DNA of 24,152 nucleotides from an uncultured Sutterella sp. GTDB taxonomy: Bacteria; Pseudomonadota; Gammaproteobacteria; Burkholderiales; Burkholderiaceae_F. This document shows, one piece after another, positions 8,007 to 15,539 of the stretch. The notes under the pieces were generated by a model. That model was not told where the DNA came from, did no database searches, and saw only the letters and a program-made list of their open reading frames with translations. Numbering within the stretch: position 1 is the stretch's first letter; each line of letters starts with the position of its first letter. A program made the translations under genes and the position numbers. Where the stretch lies: assembly GCA_905206345.1 (NCBI GenBank), contig CAJLGW010000020.1:1-24152 (forward strand), in the 5' to 3' direction.

Positions 8007-9134
8007 ATGCAGCAAGTTCTGATTCACGTTATTCCCATCTTTTTTGCGCTCTATGCATTTAAAAGTCTCTTTGGGAAAACTCGTTTTCACTGGGCCGCCA
8101 AGATTCTCATTGGTTCGGTGATGCTCATTGCGAGCCAATACCCAGGACTTGCTCGTTCTTTTTTCGGCAATCACGATCAAGAAATTCCGTATCTCGGCAT
8201 TTTGCTTTTAAGTTGGCTTTTTGCCACGCAACTTTTGATGATTTTGATGGCCTTTATCAAAGATTTCTTCTTTGTTATTGCCAAAGTCGCCTTCAATCGA
8301 CCCATTGTCAAACATGCGACCACCGGAATCATCATTACCTCAATCGCAACAGCGCTTGCCACTTGGGGTACTTATGAAGCTCTTCGCATTCCCCCGGTTT
8401 ACACCGTAGAAGTTCCTATCAAACACTTACCCAAAGCGTTTGACGGATTTACGATTGCTCAACTCTCTGATCTTCATGCAAGCGCCTTACTTAACCAAGA
8501 ACGCCTCGAAAAGGTCGTTGAAAAAACAAATGCTCTTAAGGCCGATTTGATTGTTATTACCGGTGATATTGTTGACGGTCGCGTGCAGTCGCGCCTCAAT
8601 GATGTGATGCCCATTTCCAAACTTTCTGCCCGCTATGGCGTTATCGGGATTGAAGGCAATCACGAGCATTACGTGGATTACGATGGTTGGATGAAGACGT
8701 TACCGACTCTTGGGATCAAGATGCTTCATAACGAGCACGTCATCATCAATATCAATGGCGAAAAACTTGCCATCATCGGCATCAATGACCCAATGGCTAA
8801 ACGCTACAAGCGCGAAATGCCGAACATTAAAAAAGCGTTAAGAGGGGTTGAACAACAAACACCAAAAATCCTTCTCTCTCACCAAATCAAGTTCAGTCAC
8901 GACTATGCAAAAGAAGGCATTGACCTTCAACTTTCCGGTCATACGCATGGCGGACAGATTTTTGGGATGCACTGGATTGCTCAAATGCTCAACGCCGGTT
9001 TTGTCCGAGATGCTTACGATGTGGATGGGATGAAACTGTATGTCAACCGAGGTACAGGTCTCTGGTACGGCTTTCCTATCCGATTAGGCATCGGAAGTGA
9101 AATAACTTTAATCAAATTAAGCACTTCGAATTAA
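8007..9134 (+). CDS. Membrane-anchored calcineurin-like metallophosphoesterase
   Basis: A 375-residue protein with about four N-terminal membrane helices (roughly 4-20, 32-48, 62-90 and 104-122) and a C-terminal metallophosphoesterase domain. All the metal-binding blocks are there: D155 and H157 in AQLSDLHAS, ITGDIVDGR, IEGNHEHY, and LLSHQ followed by LSGHTHGGQIFG near residues 308-322. This is the YaeI/YkuE-type family of membrane phosphoesterases. YaeI was described as a phosphodiesterase active on a UDP-diacylglucosamine-like substrate, but the substrate here cannot be read from sequence. ATG 8007 lies 6 bases after the ctpA stop with the purine-rich GAAGAAG upstream, so it is probably the last gene of the gpmA-envC-ctpA run. 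I see no clear terminator behind it. Confidence 0.88.
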   Translation: MQQVLIHVIPIFFALYAFKSLFGKTRFHWAAKILIGSVMLIASQYPGLARSFFGNHDQEIPYLGILLLSWLFATQLLMILMAFIKDFFFVIAKVAFNRPIVKHATTGIIITSIATALATWGTYEALRIPPVYTVEVPIKHLPKAFDGFTIAQLSDLHASALLNQERLEKVVEKTNALKADLIVITGDIVDGRVQSRLNDVMPISKLSARYGVIGIEGNHEHYVDYDGWMKTLPTLGIKMLHNEHVIININGEKLAIIGINDPMAKRYKREMPNIKKALRGVEQQTPKILLSHQIKFSHDYAKEGIDLQLSGHTHGGQIFGMHWIAQMLNAGFVRDAYDVDGMKLYVNRGTGLWYGFPIRLGIGSEITLIKLSTSN

Positions 9135-9217
9135 ATTTACATTTCTCAATGGAGTGTCATCAGTAGAATTAAAGGGTAATCCCTCTGTTCTTCTCTTCAT
9201 CATTTTAAGAGTCTCTG

Positions 9218-9340
9218 ATGCTCACTCCCTCTACTGACAACAAGAACATCTTTTGTGCTGTTCGTCTTCCTTTGTATGAGCAAGTTAAAAACGCCATCTT
9301 AGAAAAAAATTCGTTCGGGTGAATGGGCGTATACACGCCT
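9218..9340 (+). pseudogene. GntR-family regulator, N-terminal fragment
   Basis: Starting at ATG 9218, the frame gives RLPLYEQVKNAILEK, the first helix of a GntR-type winged helix (HutC subfamily style). It then closes at a TGA (9320-9322). Shifting by one base at a run of seven A residues (9303-9309) restores the family continuation KIRSGEWAYT. The normal next motif, LPSE, is not reached because the sequence changes into an abgA-like frame near 9325-9340. So about 40 residues of a roughly 240-residue regulator remain, with both a frameshift and a deletion. No good Shine-Dalgarno precedes the ATG. Identification as GntR rests on this short motif alone. Confidence 0.6.
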
Positions 9341-10201
9341 GCGGACATGACTGCCACGCTGCCATCGGTTTAACCATCGCTCATTGGATTGCAGATCACC
9401 AAGATGAACTCACCGGTACCATCAAGCTGCTTTTCCAACCGGCCGAAGAAGGCACTCGTGGCGCTCTTGCCATGGCCGAAGCCGGTGTCGTTGATGATGC
9501 TGATTATTTCTTGGCGAGCCACATTGGTTGCACGCCCCGTTTAGGCCAAATTACGGTCACCGATCCTGGTTACAACGCCACCATTAAATTTGATGTCTCC
9601 TTCACCGGTCAACCCGCTCACTCGGTGGCTACCCTCAAGACGGTCGCAATGCTTTGATAGCTGCCTGCCACACTGCTGTTATGGTGGGCAGCCTTCCTCG
9701 ACACGGCGATGGCTTAACCACGGTCAGTTGCGGGAAAATCGTTGCTGGCGAAATGCGCAACGTTGTCCCTGTTCATGCCGTGATGCAAATGGGGAAGTTC
9801 GGGGCGCCACGAATGACTTATGTCAATACACGTTTAACCAAGTTGAACGTGCTATCAGAGCCAACGCCGAAGCCTTCGATGTCCAATACCAAATCAGTAA
9901 AGTTGGACAGACGTTTTCGATGAATTCTGACAAAGACTTGGCCAAACTTATCGAAGAAGAGGCCAAAGCCATTGTTGGTCCCAATAACGTTGATTACTAC
10001 AGCGAACGTAGCGGCAGTGAAGACGTCACCATTTTGATGGATCGAGTTCAAAAGCACGGTGGTAAGGCTGCCCACTTTTACTATGGTGCCGACCACAATG
10101 GTCAACACCGAGCGGACTTTGATCCTGATGACAAACAAAATATGCCTATTGGTTTTTCTGCTTTGATTGTCCGCAATCAAAGGCTTTTTTTTACGCACTA
10201 A
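9325..10201 (+). pseudogene. abgA: abgA-like M20 peptidase/amidohydrolase, decayed
   Basis: Three frames together give most of a p-aminobenzoyl-glutamate hydrolase subunit A-like M20 protein. The metal-site sequence RIHACGHDCHAAIG is in the first piece, with the catalytic pair in FQPAEEGTRGA, then VSFTGQPAHS. A loss of one base near 9622-9626 moves the frame to PQDGRNALIAACHTAV and GEMRNVVPVHAVMQM. A second indel in the GGGG at 9791-9794 moves it to GEVRGATNDLCQYTFNQ. The rest continues through SERSGSEDVTILMDRVQ and HFYYGADHNGQH. The first 100 or so residues are missing, replaced by the GntR fragment. The last residues run into a terminator hairpin, so the native C-terminus may also be damaged. 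It is clearly non-functional. Other M20 subfamilies are possible, but the SEDVT and GTRGA context fits AbgA best. Confidence 0.85.
10161..10192 (+). terminator. Intrinsic terminator at the end of the abgA remnant
   Basis: Perfect 9-bp stem CTTTGATTG (10161-10169) / CAATCAAAG (10174-10182) with a 4-nt loop, then GC and eight T residues (10185-10192). It ends about 60 bases before the FtsK-domain gene, so that gene needs its own promoter. Confidence 0.8.
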
Positions 10202-10250
10202 CAGAAAAAGCGACTAAGATAGAAGAAAGACCTTTTGAAAGGATGTGACT

Positions 10251-11174
10251 ATGTTAGATAAGACAAACATTCGCTATCAGGCCGCTATCGAAGCCCTCGT
10301 TGAAAAACATTCTCGTGAGGGTAATGACAGCATGTGGAGTATTTGGAACGAGCGCAAAATCAATCGCAATCAGTCCAATGGCAATTATTCGTTTGTTCTG
10401 GGCAGAACGGCAGAAAAAGATGAGCTTGTTTATCTAAATTACGAATCTGCTTTCCAAGGCTATGCCGCTCACGCACCCTACACACTCATTACGGGGATGA
10501 CGGGTTCTGGCAAAACGTCTCTCATTAAAAATCTCATTTTGGATATTGCCATTACGAATACCCCGGACTTGGCTGCCATCAAAGTGTATGAACCCAACGG
10601 TGGATGGTCTTATGAATGCTTAAAAGGCCTTCACAGAATGCGCGTTGAGAGCAATATCGAAACCGCTAAGGCTTATCTTGAAAGCATTGTTAAGTCCATC
10701 GAAGCCCATGAAAAACTCTTTGAAACGTTGGGCGTCAAAACGCTTGAAGAGTGCAACAATGTTTTAGGACTCAAAAAGCGCATCATGCGCACCTTTGTGA
10801 TCATTGATGAAGTCGCTGTGTGGTTGATTGACGATGACTTTAGGGCGAAATTGCTAGCAGCCTTGAAAGCCATTTCCAATAAGGGTTGGAGCACCGGATA
10901 TCACTTAATTCTTGCAACACAATGGCCCGATGAACGCGTATTGCCCAAGGAAATTCGTGATTACTTTGGTAACCGCATTGCTCTTAAGTTACCTACGGCC
11001 GAAATGAGTGAATACGCTTTGGGCATCAAGGGTGCAGAAAGCTTAAGTGAACTCGGTCATGCCATCGCAGTTTTAGGAAATGAAGAAAAGTCGGTACACT
11101 TCTGGGTACCTTGGCTTTCTGACGAAGATGCTGAACGCACGGTTACGGCCATTCGCGTTGCAGAAAATCGTTAA
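10251..11174 (+). CDS. Stand-alone FtsK/SpoIIIE-domain ATPase
   Basis: A 308-residue soluble protein with one FtsK/SpoIIIE-type P-loop domain. It has Walker A GMTGSGKTS (82-90), Walker B RTFVIIDEVAVWLID (180-194) and a sensor-like GYHLILATQWPDE. The downstream block DYFGNRIALKLPTAEMSE matches the part of FtsK where subunit contacts are made. It has no membrane segments and no C-terminal gamma (winged-helix) domain, so it is not the cell-division FtsK, which is usually 700 residues or more. Short FtsK-domain proteins occur on conjugative elements, phages and plasmids as DNA pumps, but no partner gene (relaxase, integrase, Rep) is visible. ATG 10251 follows AAAGGA by 8 bases and is better than the GTG at 10245. 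The gene sits between two terminators as a single-gene unit. Role unknown. Confidence 0.75.
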   Translation: MLDKTNIRYQAAIEALVEKHSREGNDSMWSIWNERKINRNQSNGNYSFVLGRTAEKDELVYLNYESAFQGYAAHAPYTLITGMTGSGKTSLIKNLILDIAITNTPDLAAIKVYEPNGGWSYECLKGLHRMRVESNIETAKAYLESIVKSIEAHEKLFETLGVKTLEECNNVLGLKKRIMRTFVIIDEVAVWLIDDDFRAKLLAALKAISNKGWSTGYHLILATQWPDERVLPKEIRDYFGNRIALKLPTAEMSEYALGIKGAESLSELGHAIAVLGNEEKSVHFWVPWLSDEDAERTVTAIRVAENR

Positions 11175-11190
11175 TACTTTCTAATTGTTT

Positions 11191-11219
11191 ACGGGAGCCT
11201 TAACAAAGCTCCCGTTTTT
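11191..11219 (+). terminator. Intrinsic terminator after the FtsK-domain gene
   Basis: Stem ACGGGAGC (11191-11198) / GCTCCCGT (11208-11215) with a 9-nt loop and a run of five T residues (11215-11219). It lies 17 bases past the stop of the ATPase gene and ends only 3 bases before the ATG of the next gene. Confidence 0.8.
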
Positions 11220-11222
11220 GTT

Positions 11223-11978
11223 ATGAGTCACTTTAAACCCAGCATTATCAGTGGTCATATTAAAACGCCAAAAATTTGGCTCATTGATATGGACGACACA
11301 CTGTATTCGGCCTCGGCCAACATGTTTAATCAAATTGACTCCTCGATGACGAATTACATCCACCGTCATATGGGGCTGAGCAAAGAAGAGGCCAACGAAC
11401 TTCGTATGCGCTACTGGTTACGCTATGGGGTGACTTATTACGGTCTGTGGAAGTTCCACGGCGTGGATCCTCATACGTTTTTAACCCAAACGCATCAAGT
11501 GGATACTTCTAACGTGAGCACTACGGGTGACACTCGTGCCGCCTTGAGCAGACTCCCAGGCAAAAAGATTCTTTTTACGAATGCCCCAGATTGCTTTGCA
11601 GACAAGATTTTGCGCCAGCTTGATCTTTTGAACCATTTTGATGCTCAATATCGAGCTGAAGACATGAAGGTTTTTGGCCAATGGCGCCCCAAACCTTCTG
11701 TGCAGATGTTGAGAAAAATTCTGACCATCTACAAAGTCAAACCCCAAGACGTCTGCTTAATTGATGACAGTTTAAAAAATCTCCAAGTGGCGAAATCGAT
11801 CGGTTTTCAAACCGTTCTTTGCAAGGGGTGGCATCACCACGGACTCAAGGTTGCCCGAACCATAGACTATGTCGATGCGCAAATCAGCCACCTTCGAGAT
11901 ATTCCAAGAGTCATTAACAAAGTGCGACCAAACGTCACAAAACGTCGCCGAATCGGATTTTTAAACCCCTATAATTAA
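11223..11978 (+). CDS. HAD-family pyrimidine 5'-nucleotidase
   Basis: A 251-residue haloacid dehalogenase-superfamily hydrolase of the Sdt1-like pyrimidine 5'-nucleotidase group, expected to dephosphorylate nucleoside monophosphates. Motif I is WLIDMDDTLYSAS with nucleophile D22 and general acid D24. Motif II is ILFTNAPD, the motif III lysine is in WRPKPS, and motif IV is CLIDDSLKNL. The helical cap region holds ANELRMRYWLRYGVTYYG, which is characteristic of the group. The ATG at 11223 is the only standard start in the frame between the upstream stop and motif I. It has no Shine-Dalgarno of its own, because the preceding bases are the terminator. The basic C-terminus (NVTKRRRIGFLNPYN) may be specific to this lineage. 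sppA follows after 26 bases and may be co-transcribed. Confidence 0.87.
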   Translation: MSHFKPSIISGHIKTPKIWLIDMDDTLYSASANMFNQIDSSMTNYIHRHMGLSKEEANELRMRYWLRYGVTYYGLWKFHGVDPHTFLTQTHQVDTSNVSTTGDTRAALSRLPGKKILFTNAPDCFADKILRQLDLLNHFDAQYRAEDMKVFGQWRPKPSVQMLRKILTIYKVKPQDVCLIDDSLKNLQVAKSIGFQTVLCKGWHHHGLKVARTIDYVDAQISHLRDIPRVINKVRPNVTKRRRIGFLNPYN

Positions 11979-12004
11979 TCCGTTAGTTTGTTATCGAGGT
12001 CATC

Positions 12005-13819
12005 TTGTTTATTTTCAAGTGGATCAAAAATCTTTTTAGTGCCATTGATTGGGCATGCTTATTCGTTCTTCGTTTTTTGTGGCGAACGATCCAAGTTGCT
12101 GTCGTCATTGGCATTGTCATCGGTCTGGGTGCTCTTTTTAAAAATACCTCGCCACTGCCTGCCAACAGTGTCTTGGTTCTCGATTTAAAAGGTAGCATCG
12201 TTGAGCAAGTGGAACCTGCCTCCTTACCCATGACCTTGCTTGCGAGCGAAGAACCGCAAGAAACCGCTTTACATGACGTTTTAGGGGCATTGGATAAAGC
12301 TAAACGCGATCCGATGATTAAGGGGGTCTTTCTGAAACTCGACAAATTGGATCGTGTTGGACTTGCCTCTCTGAAAGAACTCGGTCGCGGTATTGATCAA
12401 TTTAAGCAAAGCGGCAAACCCGTTTGGGCTTGGGGTTCGCATTTTTCCCAAACCCAATATGCCATCGCCTCTCATGCCCGTGAAATCTACATGCACCCCA
12501 TGGGCGAAGTTAGTATCAAAGGCCTAAGTTCCAATCGTCTTTACTACGGTGATTTATTAAAGAGTCTCGGCGTTAATGTTCATGTTTTTAAAGCCGGTGC
12601 TTACAAGAGCTATCCTGAAACTTTTACCAACAATGCTCCATCGGACGTGTGGATTGAAGGCGAAAGAACTTGGTTAAATAGCGCTTGGTCACACTTATCG
12701 ACTGATATTGAACGCTCTCGCGGGCTCATGCCCGGTAGCATCAAAAACTACATTGACTCGTTGCCTGAAACCGTTCGTAATAATCGCGGAGACATGGCTC
12801 AAACGGCATTGAGTGCTAACTTCATTGATGGCCTTAAAACCTACGATGAAATGGTGGCCTTCATTGAGTCCAAACTTGGAAAAGATAAAAGTGTTAAAGC
12901 CGCTTTAATCTCGTATCTTGATTACGCACCGGAAATCCCCGTTGATGTTGCGCCCCAAAGTGTGGCTATTGTGGTTGCAGACGGTCAAATCCTTGATGGC
13001 GAATCAGAGCCCGGCATTATCGGTGCCGAGTCCATCAATCTACAACTGGATTTGATTCGAGAAGATCCCAATATCAAGGCCGTTGTTTTCCGCATCAATT
13101 CTCCTGGTGGTTCCGCCGTTGCTAGTGAATACATTCGACATGGGCTAGAACGCATCAAAAAGGCCGGCAAACCCGTTGTCATTAGCATGGGGGATGTTGC
13201 TGCGTCTGGTGGCTATTGGATCAGTATGGGCGGAACGAAAATCATTGCCTCGCCCACCACAATTACCGGTTCCATTGGGGTGTTTGGTTTGACGCCCACC
13301 TTTGAAAAGACGTTGTCGTTAGCAAAGATTGGACAAGGCAGTGTTTCCACAACGTGGCTTGCCGGAGCCGATAAGTCTATCCGAGCCTTAGATCCTCGAC
13401 TTGAGGACATCTTGACGCAAAATGTGGCTCGAACGTACGGGGACTTTACCAATTTGGTTGCTAAGTCTAGAAAATTGACAGTAGCGAAAGTTCAAGCCGT
13501 GGCTCAAGGCCGTGTTTGGACAGGCGAGCAAGCCCTTCAAAACCATTTAGTGGATCGCCTTGGGTACTTTGAAGATGCGATTGCTGAAGCTCGTCAATTG
13601 GCGAAATTACCCGCCACAAGCCCAGTTGTCTTCTTCAGTGACGCATCCGTTTCGTTGAGCGCTACGTTGAAGTCGTCAATGAAACGTTGGACTTCGCCTT
13701 TGAGTTGGCTCAATTTCATCCAAATGCCCACTGCAGTTCGCACCGAACAACAGTTTTGGAGTGAAGCTCTTCAACGCCAACGCGATGTTTACGCTCACAG
13801 TTTGGTTAACATCGACTAA
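12005..13819 (+). CDS. sppA: Signal peptide peptidase SppA, 67-kDa type
   Basis: A 604-residue membrane-bound S49 peptidase that degrades signal peptides left after secretion. One N-terminal membrane helix lies at about 29-46, followed by two tandem S49 domains as in E. coli SppA. The catalytic lysine falls in the first domain (K201 in FKAGAYKSYPE, matching E. coli K209). The nucleophile is in the second (S401 in SMGDVAASGGYWIS, matching S409). FRINSPGGSAVASE is the conserved oxyanion region. The start is TTG at 12005, chosen because GAGGT lies 6 bases upstream and because the protein then begins directly before the membrane helix. It follows the nucleotidase gene by 26 bases and ends at a strong bidirectional terminator shared with dksA. 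Confidence 0.93.
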   Translation: MFIFKWIKNLFSAIDWACLFVLRFLWRTIQVAVVIGIVIGLGALFKNTSPLPANSVLVLDLKGSIVEQVEPASLPMTLLASEEPQETALHDVLGALDKAKRDPMIKGVFLKLDKLDRVGLASLKELGRGIDQFKQSGKPVWAWGSHFSQTQYAIASHAREIYMHPMGEVSIKGLSSNRLYYGDLLKSLGVNVHVFKAGAYKSYPETFTNNAPSDVWIEGERTWLNSAWSHLSTDIERSRGLMPGSIKNYIDSLPETVRNNRGDMAQTALSANFIDGLKTYDEMVAFIESKLGKDKSVKAALISYLDYAPEIPVDVAPQSVAIVVADGQILDGESEPGIIGAESINLQLDLIREDPNIKAVVFRINSPGGSAVASEYIRHGLERIKKAGKPVVISMGDVAASGGYWISMGGTKIIASPTTITGSIGVFGLTPTFEKTLSLAKIGQGSVSTTWLAGADKSIRALDPRLEDILTQNVARTYGDFTNLVAKSRKLTVAKVQAVAQGRVWTGEQALQNHLVDRLGYFEDAIAEARQLAKLPATSPVVFFSDASVSLSATLKSSMKRWTSPLSWLNFIQMPTAVRTEQQFWSEALQRQRDVYAHSLVNID

Positions 13820-13840
13820 GCAACATTTGTGAACGGGTGC

Positions 13841-13874
13841 AAAAAAGGGGATGTCGCAAAGGCATCCCCTTTTT
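13841..13874. terminator. Bidirectional terminator between sppA and dksA
   Basis: AAAAAGGGGATG (13842-13853) pairs with CATCCCCTTTTT (13863-13874), a 12-bp stem with a 9-nt loop. The A and T tails give a T run on both strands, so it serves both convergent genes. Confidence 0.85.
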
Positions 13875-13899
13875 ATTGAATCTTTGAAAAGATCAGCGA

Positions 13900-14322
13900 T
13901 TAATCACCGTACATCTTTTGACGGATTTCACGACGCATTTGAGCCTCTAAGGACAACGTTGCCGTCGGACGGGCTAACAAACGAGCCACACCAATCGGTT
14001 CACCCGTTTCTTCACACCAACCGTAATCACCGCTATCGACACGTTGGATGGCGGCTTGAACCTTCTTGAGCAACTTGCGTTCACGATCGCGCGTACGCAA
14101 TTCCAAGGCGTGTTCTTCTTCGATCGTGGCGCGATCGGCAGGATCGGGCGCAACGGTCGTTTCACGCAAATGTTCTGTCGTTTCACCAGCGTTATTGCGT
14201 AATTCAGCTTCCAATTCTTGGAGACGATTGCGGAAGAAAGCCAATTGGCGATCGTTCATGTAATCCTTTTCAGGCATCTCAAGCAATTCACGCTCGGTCA
14301 ACAACTTCTTTTTAGTAGCCAT
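13900..14322 (-). CDS. dksA: DksA-family RNA polymerase-binding factor with degenerate zinc finger
   Basis: A 140-residue DksA/TraR protein that binds the RNA polymerase secondary channel and, with ppGpp, resets transcription in the stringent response. The coiled-coil tip carries the functional acidic motif: D60 and D63 in APDPADRATIEEE, equal to D71/D74 of E. coli. The C-terminal zinc finger is degenerate. The four cysteines of E. coli DksA correspond here to C103, T106, S124 and A127 (in YGWCEETGEPIG and TATLSLEAQ). That CxxT...SxxA form is known from zinc-independent paralogs such as Pseudomonas DksA2. The fold can still form without zinc in those paralogs. The gene lies 191 bp after the COG0523 GTPase on the same strand, and a terminator is shared with sppA. 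Whether a second, zinc-binding DksA exists elsewhere is unknown. Confidence 0.93.
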   Translation of the reverse strand: MATKKKLLTERELLEMPEKDYMNDRQLAFFRNRLQELEAELRNNAGETTEHLRETTVAPDPADRATIEEEHALELRTRDRERKLLKKVQAAIQRVDSGDYGWCEETGEPIGVARLLARPTATLSLEAQMRREIRQKMYGD

Positions 14323-14338
14323 AAATCTTTATCCAACA

Positions 14339-14402
14339 AACGGAAAAGTCCGTTCAAAAATTAACCCTAATTACTCGGGGTTATTCACACAAATAATGTG
14401 TG
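14339..14402 (-). promoter_or_regulatory. Three tandem hairpins in the dksA leader
   Basis: Upstream of dksA, in transcript order, are CACACA/TGTGTG (14386-14402, 5-nt loop), AATAACCC-type TAACCC/GGGTTA (14362-14367 with 14378-14383) followed by five T residues, and AACGGA/TCCGTT (14339-14344 with 14349-14354). The last ends about 17 bases before the ATG. The middle one looks like a weak terminator and could act in attenuation. The first could equally be a DNA operator, since it is a near-palindrome. Function is not known. Confidence 0.4.
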
Positions 14403-14513
14403 CGAAATTTTAAGGCCCTATTTATACAGGAAAATAAACTTTCTCGCACTCTTTAATGTCTTTTTTTTACATAAAGTTAAAAAGATCAGAGTTTTTTGCG
14501 GAAAATCAATAAC

Positions 14514-15524
14514 CTATGGAGCATCAACTAGACAAGTTTCCAGCCCCGTAATAATAGCGCTTTCCGGTAAGTTACGACCAATAAAAACGATCTTACTCAT
14601 CGGTTTTTCGTCAGGCGCCCACTGCGGACCTAAATCGGCGGCCACCAACATATGAACACCTTGAGTGATCATTTTTCGATCAACGCCATCCAAATAAATC
14701 ACACCCTTGTAGCGCAACAAATCAGGCCCATAAACTTGCGTAATCGTTCCCCAGAAACGCTCAAGGCGGAACGGATCAAAGGGTGTATAGCTCGTAAAGA
14801 CAAAAGAACCGATCTCATCGCCGTGATGATGGTGGTGTCCCACATCACTTAAGAACTGCGGATCAATGTCTAAAACGTCATTGAGGTTAAAACCTTCGAT
14901 GTCGAGCACCTTGTCAATTTCAACATCACCCATGTTCACTTGTTCAATCGGTGCACGGGGATTCATTTGACGAAGGCGACTTACCATCTTTTGAACGTCT
15001 TCTTCGCTGACTAAATCTGTTTTGGTCAGGAAAATACGATCAGCAAAACCCACTTGGGCTTGGGCTTCCTTTTCATTATCCAAAGCCAAATGGCCATGCT
15101 TAGCATCCACTAACGTAATAACGCCGTCTAAACGATAAAACGCAGCAACCGCATCATCCATGAAAAACGTTTGAGCAACAGGGCCGGGATTGGCAACACC
15201 CGTCGTTTCAATGATCACACGATTAAAGGCGATTTCGCCTTTTTCTCGACGGTGGCGCAAATCGGTCAACACACGAGAAAGGTCACCACGGATCGTGCAG
15301 CAAATGCAACCATTACTCATTTGCACAATTTGCTCTTTATCCGTTTGAACCAACAACGTACTATCAACGTCTTCTTCACCAAATTCATTTTCAACCACCG
15401 CAATTTGGTGACCGTGATCTTCTTTCAAAATACGGTTTAATAACGTGGTTTTACCTGCACCCAAAAAACCCGTCAAAATCGTGACCGGAATTTGAGGCAC
15501 CATATCCATTACATCCATCATCAA
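14514..15524 (-). CDS. COG0523 (CobW/P47K) GTPase, putative zinc metallochaperone
   Basis: A 336-residue G3E-family P-loop GTPase. Walker A is GFLGAGKTT (19-27). The family's metal-binding CxCC motif is NGCICCTIRGDL (C73, C75, C76), then IIETTGVANPGP, a guanine-recognition motif TKTD (167-170) and a C-terminal CobW_C domain. A run of five histidines (230-234) sits in the linker, typical of members that handle zinc (ZNG1/ZigA/YeiR) or, less often, cobalt or nickel. The gene starts 15 bases after the rlmI-like gene and precedes dksA. COG0523 genes and cysteine-poor dksA paralogs occur together in zinc-limitation regulons in other bacteria. That supports a zinc role, but no Zur site was found. 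Several ATG codons cluster at the start; any of the first few could be used. Confidence 0.88.
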   Translation of the reverse strand: MMMDVMDMVPQIPVTILTGFLGAGKTTLLNRILKEDHGHQIAVVENEFGEEDVDSTLLVQTDKEQIVQMSNGCICCTIRGDLSRVLTDLRHRREKGEIAFNRVIIETTGVANPGPVAQTFFMDDAVAAFYRLDGVITLVDAKHGHLALDNEKEAQAQVGFADRIFLTKTDLVSEEDVQKMVSRLRQMNPRAPIEQVNMGDVEIDKVLDIEGFNLNDVLDIDPQFLSDVGHHHHHGDEIGSFVFTSYTPFDPFRLERFWGTITQVYGPDLLRYKGVIYLDGVDRKMITQGVHMLVAADLGPQWAPDEKPMSKIVFIGRNLPESAIITGLETCLVDAP

Positions 15525-15539
15525 TCCTTTCTTGGTCTC

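Noticed and set aside
9590..10201. 203-residue frame read as an independent gene
   Set aside because: Its first third is the abgA sequence in the wrong frame. Only the part after about 9794 is family-like, so it is a piece of the pseudogene.
14380..14405. Zur-type operator upstream of dksA
   Set aside because: The near-palindrome around CACACA/TGTGTG does not resemble the AT-rich Zur consensus I know. It is better left as an unexplained hairpin.
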